Shown here piece by piece: positions 6,989 to 9,111 of a stretch of DNA of 9,111 bases. The notes beneath the pieces were generated by a model. The model worked only from the letters and a program-made list of their open reading frames with translations. It was not told the origin of the DNA and searched no databases. Where the stretch lies: the NCBI GenBank assembly GCA_015493425.1, contig WGDG01000174.1, positions 1 through 9,111 on the forward strand, written 5' to 3'. Within the stretch, counting starts at the first letter, position 1. Each line of letters opens with the position of its first letter. The position numbers and the translations under genes are program-made. This DNA is from Sulfurovum sp. GTDB lineage: Bacteria > Campylobacterota > Campylobacteria > Campylobacterales > Sulfurovaceae.

Positions 6989-7340
6989 TCATGTTGTTCT
7001 CTCTTTTATAGTATTTATACTGCTTGTAAGCATTTTGATCAATGAATCAATATCTGGAATAATACTCTCAAACATTGCTGGAGTAATATATTCTGTATCA
7101 TGAAGCAATCTTATCCAATATCTACTTTCATTGGCTTCTTTAAGAGCAATCTGCAATTTGCTTACAAAGTCTGCCTTGGATTGTGCATATTGTGCTTCAG
7201 AAATTAAAGCCCCTATTGCAGTACCTGAACGTAAAAGCTGTTTGCTGAGTACAAATTCTTTTTTTCGTTTCAAGAAGATAGCGATTCATATTGACAATAC
7301 GAATAGAAAATTGATAACTTTTTTCAGCAAGGGTACTCAT
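6989..7340 (-). pseudogene. Four-helix-bundle (S23/IVS-type) protein, frameshifted at an A7 run
   Basis: The full gene starts at ATG 7340, with GAGG nine bases upstream, and reads MSTLAEKSYQFSIRIVNMNR then YLLETKK before leaving frame at seven A residues (7259-7265, T7 on the plus strand). One A fewer restores KKEFVLSKQLLRSGTAIGA and a 116-residue protein of normal family length. The 3' part alone is a 94-codon frame that could begin at TTG 7273, but it would lack the first helix. The family forms small pentameric four-helix bundles with a basic surface. It is named after proteins encoded in 23S rRNA intervening sequences, and its function is unknown. The shift needed is +1, not the -1 used at A-AAA-AAG sites. 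A sequencing error, a true mutation, homopolymer switching or transcriptional slippage are all possible. The gene lies within the inverted-repeat cassette. Confidence 0.8.
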
Positions 7341-7352
7341 CTAACATTACCT

Positions 7353-7383
7353 CAAACAATAAAAGCTTTTCTGAAAGAAAAGC
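7353..7383 (-). terminator. Possible intrinsic terminator downstream of priA
   Basis: On the minus strand GCTTTTC (7383-7377), a 5-nt loop and GAAAAGC (7371-7365) are followed by TTTTATTGTTT. The 7-bp stem is AT-rich but perfect. It lies about 50 bases after the priA stop, just before the four-helix-bundle gene and inside the cassette. It could reduce read-through from priA into ispG and dnaB. Confidence 0.45.
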
Positions 7384-7390
7384 ATACCAT

Positions 7391-7422
7391 AACTATTCAC
7401 TATTCACTATTAATTCTTCACT
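7391..7422 (-). repeat. Right inverted end of the cassette
   Basis: The reverse complement of the left end, with 29 of 32 bases identical. The inner two heptamers are intact and the outer part is diverged. It abuts the perfect palindrome at the priA stop codon with no spacer. Confidence 0.85.
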
Positions 7423-7448
7423 GTGGAGTTCAGCTAGCTGAACTCCAC
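7423..7448. repeat. Perfect 26-bp palindrome spanning the priA stop codon
   Basis: The left half is GTGGAGTTCAGCT and the right half is its exact reverse complement, with no spacer. The central CTAG contains the priA stop (TAG on the minus strand). On RNA it gives an 11-bp stem with a 4-nt loop. No T-run follows on the minus strand, where the cassette end begins at once. It may be the stem of an old priA terminator whose T-tract was displaced by insertion, or a site for a dimeric binding protein. Confidence 0.7.
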
Positions 7449-9111
7449 CGGATCCATATCCACCTCTATCTCCCGGCAGTCAACTGCATGCAGTGCCTGG
7501 AGAAGCGGCATTCTGTTTTTGGCACGCAGCAGTATCTGGAAGCGGTACTTGTTGGCGATCCGTTCTACGGGAGCTTTGCCGTGTCCGATAATCTCTATCT
7601 GCGTAAATGCTTTGAGCTTTGTGACCGTATCCATCGTCATCTTGGCTGCTTTGGCTTCATCTTTATGCGCAATGAGAATGCGTGCCAGCGATACAAAAGG
7701 CGGATATTCCGCAATCTCCAGAAAGAGCAGTTCATCTTTGAGAAACTGCTCATAATCTCCCAAATAGGGTTCAAACTGGGAAGGATCGGCAGTCTGAATG
7801 AGCACTTCCGCCTGCTTCGCACGCCCGCTTCGCCCTGCAATCTGAAAGAGCAGGCTCATCGCACGCTCACGGGAACGATAATCTGCCATCCCCATGATAT
7901 GGTCAAGCCCCATGATGATTGCCAGGGTGATATTAGGGTAGTCATGACCCTTGCTGAGCATCTGTGTACCCAACAGCAGATGGCTTTCTCCGCTCTCGAA
8001 ACGCTTGAGTGCCTTAACCAATTTGTTGGCGGTTGTGATACTGTCTCGGTCGAACTGCTCTATCTTAATGCCTTCTATAGCTTCCTCTATGACCTCAATC
8101 GCTTCCTGTGTACCAATACGCTCACTGCTCAGGGGCGTATAACCACAGTGTGTACAGCTCTCTCGTATGGCTTCGGTGTAATTGCAATAATGACATTTTA
8201 GATGCCGTCGTTTCCTGTGCAGCGCCATCCCTACCGAACAGTATGGGCAGGTATGTGTTTTACCGCAGTTTTGGCAGTAGAGGTACTTGAAATTGCCCCG
8301 TGTGGGCAAAAAAAGCAGCGACTGCCCACCCTCTTCGTAATGCTCCCTGATCGCATAAACAATGGGAGCGGTAATACCGTCACCGGGTATAAACCTGTAA
8401 CGTTTCCTGGTCTGTACATAAGGTCTGTCAAGCCTGACCACATCGTACTTGTAATAACTTGTCGTACTGGGTGTTGCAGAGGCGAGCACCACTTTCGCTC
8501 CCAGTTTTTGTCCCATCAGTACTGCCACATCACGTGCATGATAGCGCGGCCGGGTGTGCGCCTTATAGCTGTCATCATGTTCTTCATCAACAATGATCAA
8601 TCCTACGTCACACATTGGCGTAAAGAGTGCCGAACGTGCTCCGGCGATGATACGTATTTGACCCGACTTTATCCCTTCGAGTATCTGCTCTTTTTTCTTC
8701 TTGGTAATCTTCGAATGCCACATCGCCACAGCATCCCCAAAATAGGCACGTAAGCGCTTCTCCATCTGCGGCGTCAGCGAGATCTCCGGCATAAGGAAAA
8801 TGGTGGTTTTTCCCTCTTCAAGCATTTTTGCCATGAGGGCAATAAAGATTTCGGTCTTCCCTGCCCCTGTCACACCAAAGAGGAGTGCTTTGTCTTTTTG
8901 AAGAAGCTGTTCGTAGGCATGTTGCTGTTCTTGAGAAAGCGTAGGGTGTTGTGCCCTCACAACACCATTTTCTGTTTGATCTCTTGTTGTTGCCGGGAGA
9001 TAAGCATCTAAAATGCAATGCATGCGAGGAACTAAATTCCGAGTCGTGCAACCTCCTACGGAATATGGCAAAAACAACGAAATCGCCTCGGAAAAGGAAG
9101 AAAAGTAGTAC
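7434..9111 (-). CDS. priA: Primosomal protein PriA helicase (5' end beyond the window), with an element-encoded linker
   Basis: PriA restarts stalled replication forks by binding forked DNA, unwinding 3'-5' and helping to reload DnaB. The frame is open to the edge, and 558 residues are visible (numbered here from the edge). Residues 1-16 (YYFSSFSEAISLFLPY) are the end of the N-terminal DNA-binding region, so a TTG at 9077 is not the real start and about 90-110 residues are missing. The helicase has Walker A GVTGAGKT (79-86), DEEH (175-178), SAT (211-213), GTQMLSKGHD (381-390) and QIAGRSGR (423-430). Eight zinc-binding cysteines are present (279, 282, 288, 291, 306, 309, 319, 322). The C-terminus DMDPVEFS looks complete. 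Residues 18-57 are unlike PriA and are encoded by a palindromic repeat (8941-9059) that keeps the frame open. The gene is probably still functional. Confidence 0.95.
   Translation of the reverse strand, partial: YYFSSFSEAISLFLPYSVGGCTTRNLVPRMHCILDAYLPATTRDQTENGVVRAQHPTLSQEQQHAYEQLLQKDKALLFGVTGAGKTEIFIALMAKMLEEGKTTIFLMPEISLTPQMEKRLRAYFGDAVAMWHSKITKKKKEQILEGIKSGQIRIIAGARSALFTPMCDVGLIIVDEEHDDSYKAHTRPRYHARDVAVLMGQKLGAKVVLASATPSTTSYYKYDVVRLDRPYVQTRKRYRFIPGDGITAPIVYAIREHYEEGGQSLLFLPTRGNFKYLYCQNCGKTHTCPYCSVGMALHRKRRHLKCHYCNYTEAIRESCTHCGYTPLSSERIGTQEAIEVIEEAIEGIKIEQFDRDSITTANKLVKALKRFESGESHLLLGTQMLSKGHDYPNITLAIIMGLDHIMGMADYRSRERAMSLLFQIAGRSGRAKQAEVLIQTADPSQFEPYLGDYEQFLKDELLFLEIAEYPPFVSLARILIAHKDEAKAAKMTMDTVTKLKAFTQIEIIGHGKAPVERIANKYRFQILLRAKNRMPLLQALHAVDCREIEVDMDPVEFS
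8941..9059. repeat. REP/BIME-like palindromic element inside priA
   Basis: The unit is bracketed by GTAGG (8941-8945) and CCTAC (9055-9059). At the left end GGTGTTGTG (8945-8953), loop CCCT and CACAACACC (8958-8966) form a perfect 9-bp hairpin. Compared with the dnaB-leader copy, the A-T pair next to the loop is G-C here, and the wobble is replaced by a Watson-Crick pair. The spacer CTGTTTGATC is also shared in similar form. At the right end, on the minus strand, GTAG is followed by an imperfect hairpin around GGAATTTAGTTCC. Two GTAG-plus-hairpin units in opposite orientation match the BIME layout of RAYT-dependent REP elements. The whole length is translated as priA residues 18-57. Confidence 0.65.

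Noticed and set aside
7259..7265. Programmed -1 frameshift site (A-AAA-AAG type)
   Set aside because: The A7-G run resembles one, but the frames require +1 (or -2), and no strong stimulatory structure was seen directly after it.
7391..7448. Intrinsic terminator formed by the 26-bp palindrome
   Set aside because: The stem is strong, but on the minus strand it is followed by ACAGTGAAGAATT-type sequence rather than a T-run. A better terminator candidate lies further on at 7353-7383.
7131..8201. Long plus-strand open frame (356 codons)
   Set aside because: It lies opposite the four-helix-bundle gene and priA, both with clear family motifs, crosses the cassette boundary, and its translation shows no recognisable domain.
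9075..9077. TTG start for priA
   Set aside because: The frame remains open to the window edge, and the preceding residues (YYFSSFSEAIS) match the end of the PriA N-terminal region, so the gene is cut by the window rather than starting here.

Overview
The window most likely comes from a member of the Campylobacterota (Epsilonproteobacteria). A free-living, Sulfurovum- or Sulfurimonas-like bacterium fits best, given the moderate GC content and gene set. A PgbA-like gene directly followed by glcD resembles the H. pylori HP0508-HP0509 pair. The yihY/rbn-like and short comEC genes next to glcD recall C. jejuni Cj1211-Cj1214. DnaB carries a charged insertion near its C-terminus of the kind known from H. 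pylori. These synteny statements are from memory; no search was run.

Layout. A plus-strand cluster fills the left third: a secreted PgbA-N-like protein (97-780), a GlcD-type FAD oxidase (780-2162) and a YihY/BrkB membrane protein (about 2189-3010). The first two overlap by one base and the third follows after 26 bases, so this looks like one operon. It meets a minus-strand series tail to tail, and the two converging stop codons share a TTAA. Reading the minus strand from the right edge, the order is priA (5' end outside the window), a small frameshifted four-helix-bundle (S23/IVS-type) gene, ispG, dnaB and a short comEC. dnaB and comEC are 20 bp apart and probably co-transcribed. The core functions are replication restart (PriA), the replicative helicase (DnaB), isoprenoid synthesis (IspG), DNA uptake (ComEC) and carbon oxidation (GlcD).

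The unusual material lies in and between the minus-strand genes. (1) The four-helix-bundle gene sits in a compact unit of about 501 bp (6922-7422). Its ends are 32-bp inverted repeats, 29/32 identical, built from a GTGAATA heptamer. This looks like a tiny mobile cassette placed between priA and ispG. Its gene is broken, or recoded, at an A7 run. (2) Two related palindromic elements resemble REP/BIME repeats of the RAYT type. Both are bracketed by GTAGG/CCTAC and carry a hairpin whose stem changes are compensatory. One forms most of the dnaB leader, where it supplies a plausible promoter and a duplicate of the dnaB ribosome-binding region. The other lies inside the priA reading frame and is translated as a linker of about 40 residues just before the helicase domain. 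(3) A perfect 26-bp palindrome is centred on the priA stop codon, directly beside the cassette end. No rRNA, tRNA or CRISPR array was seen, and no gene-free stretch exceeds 300 bases.
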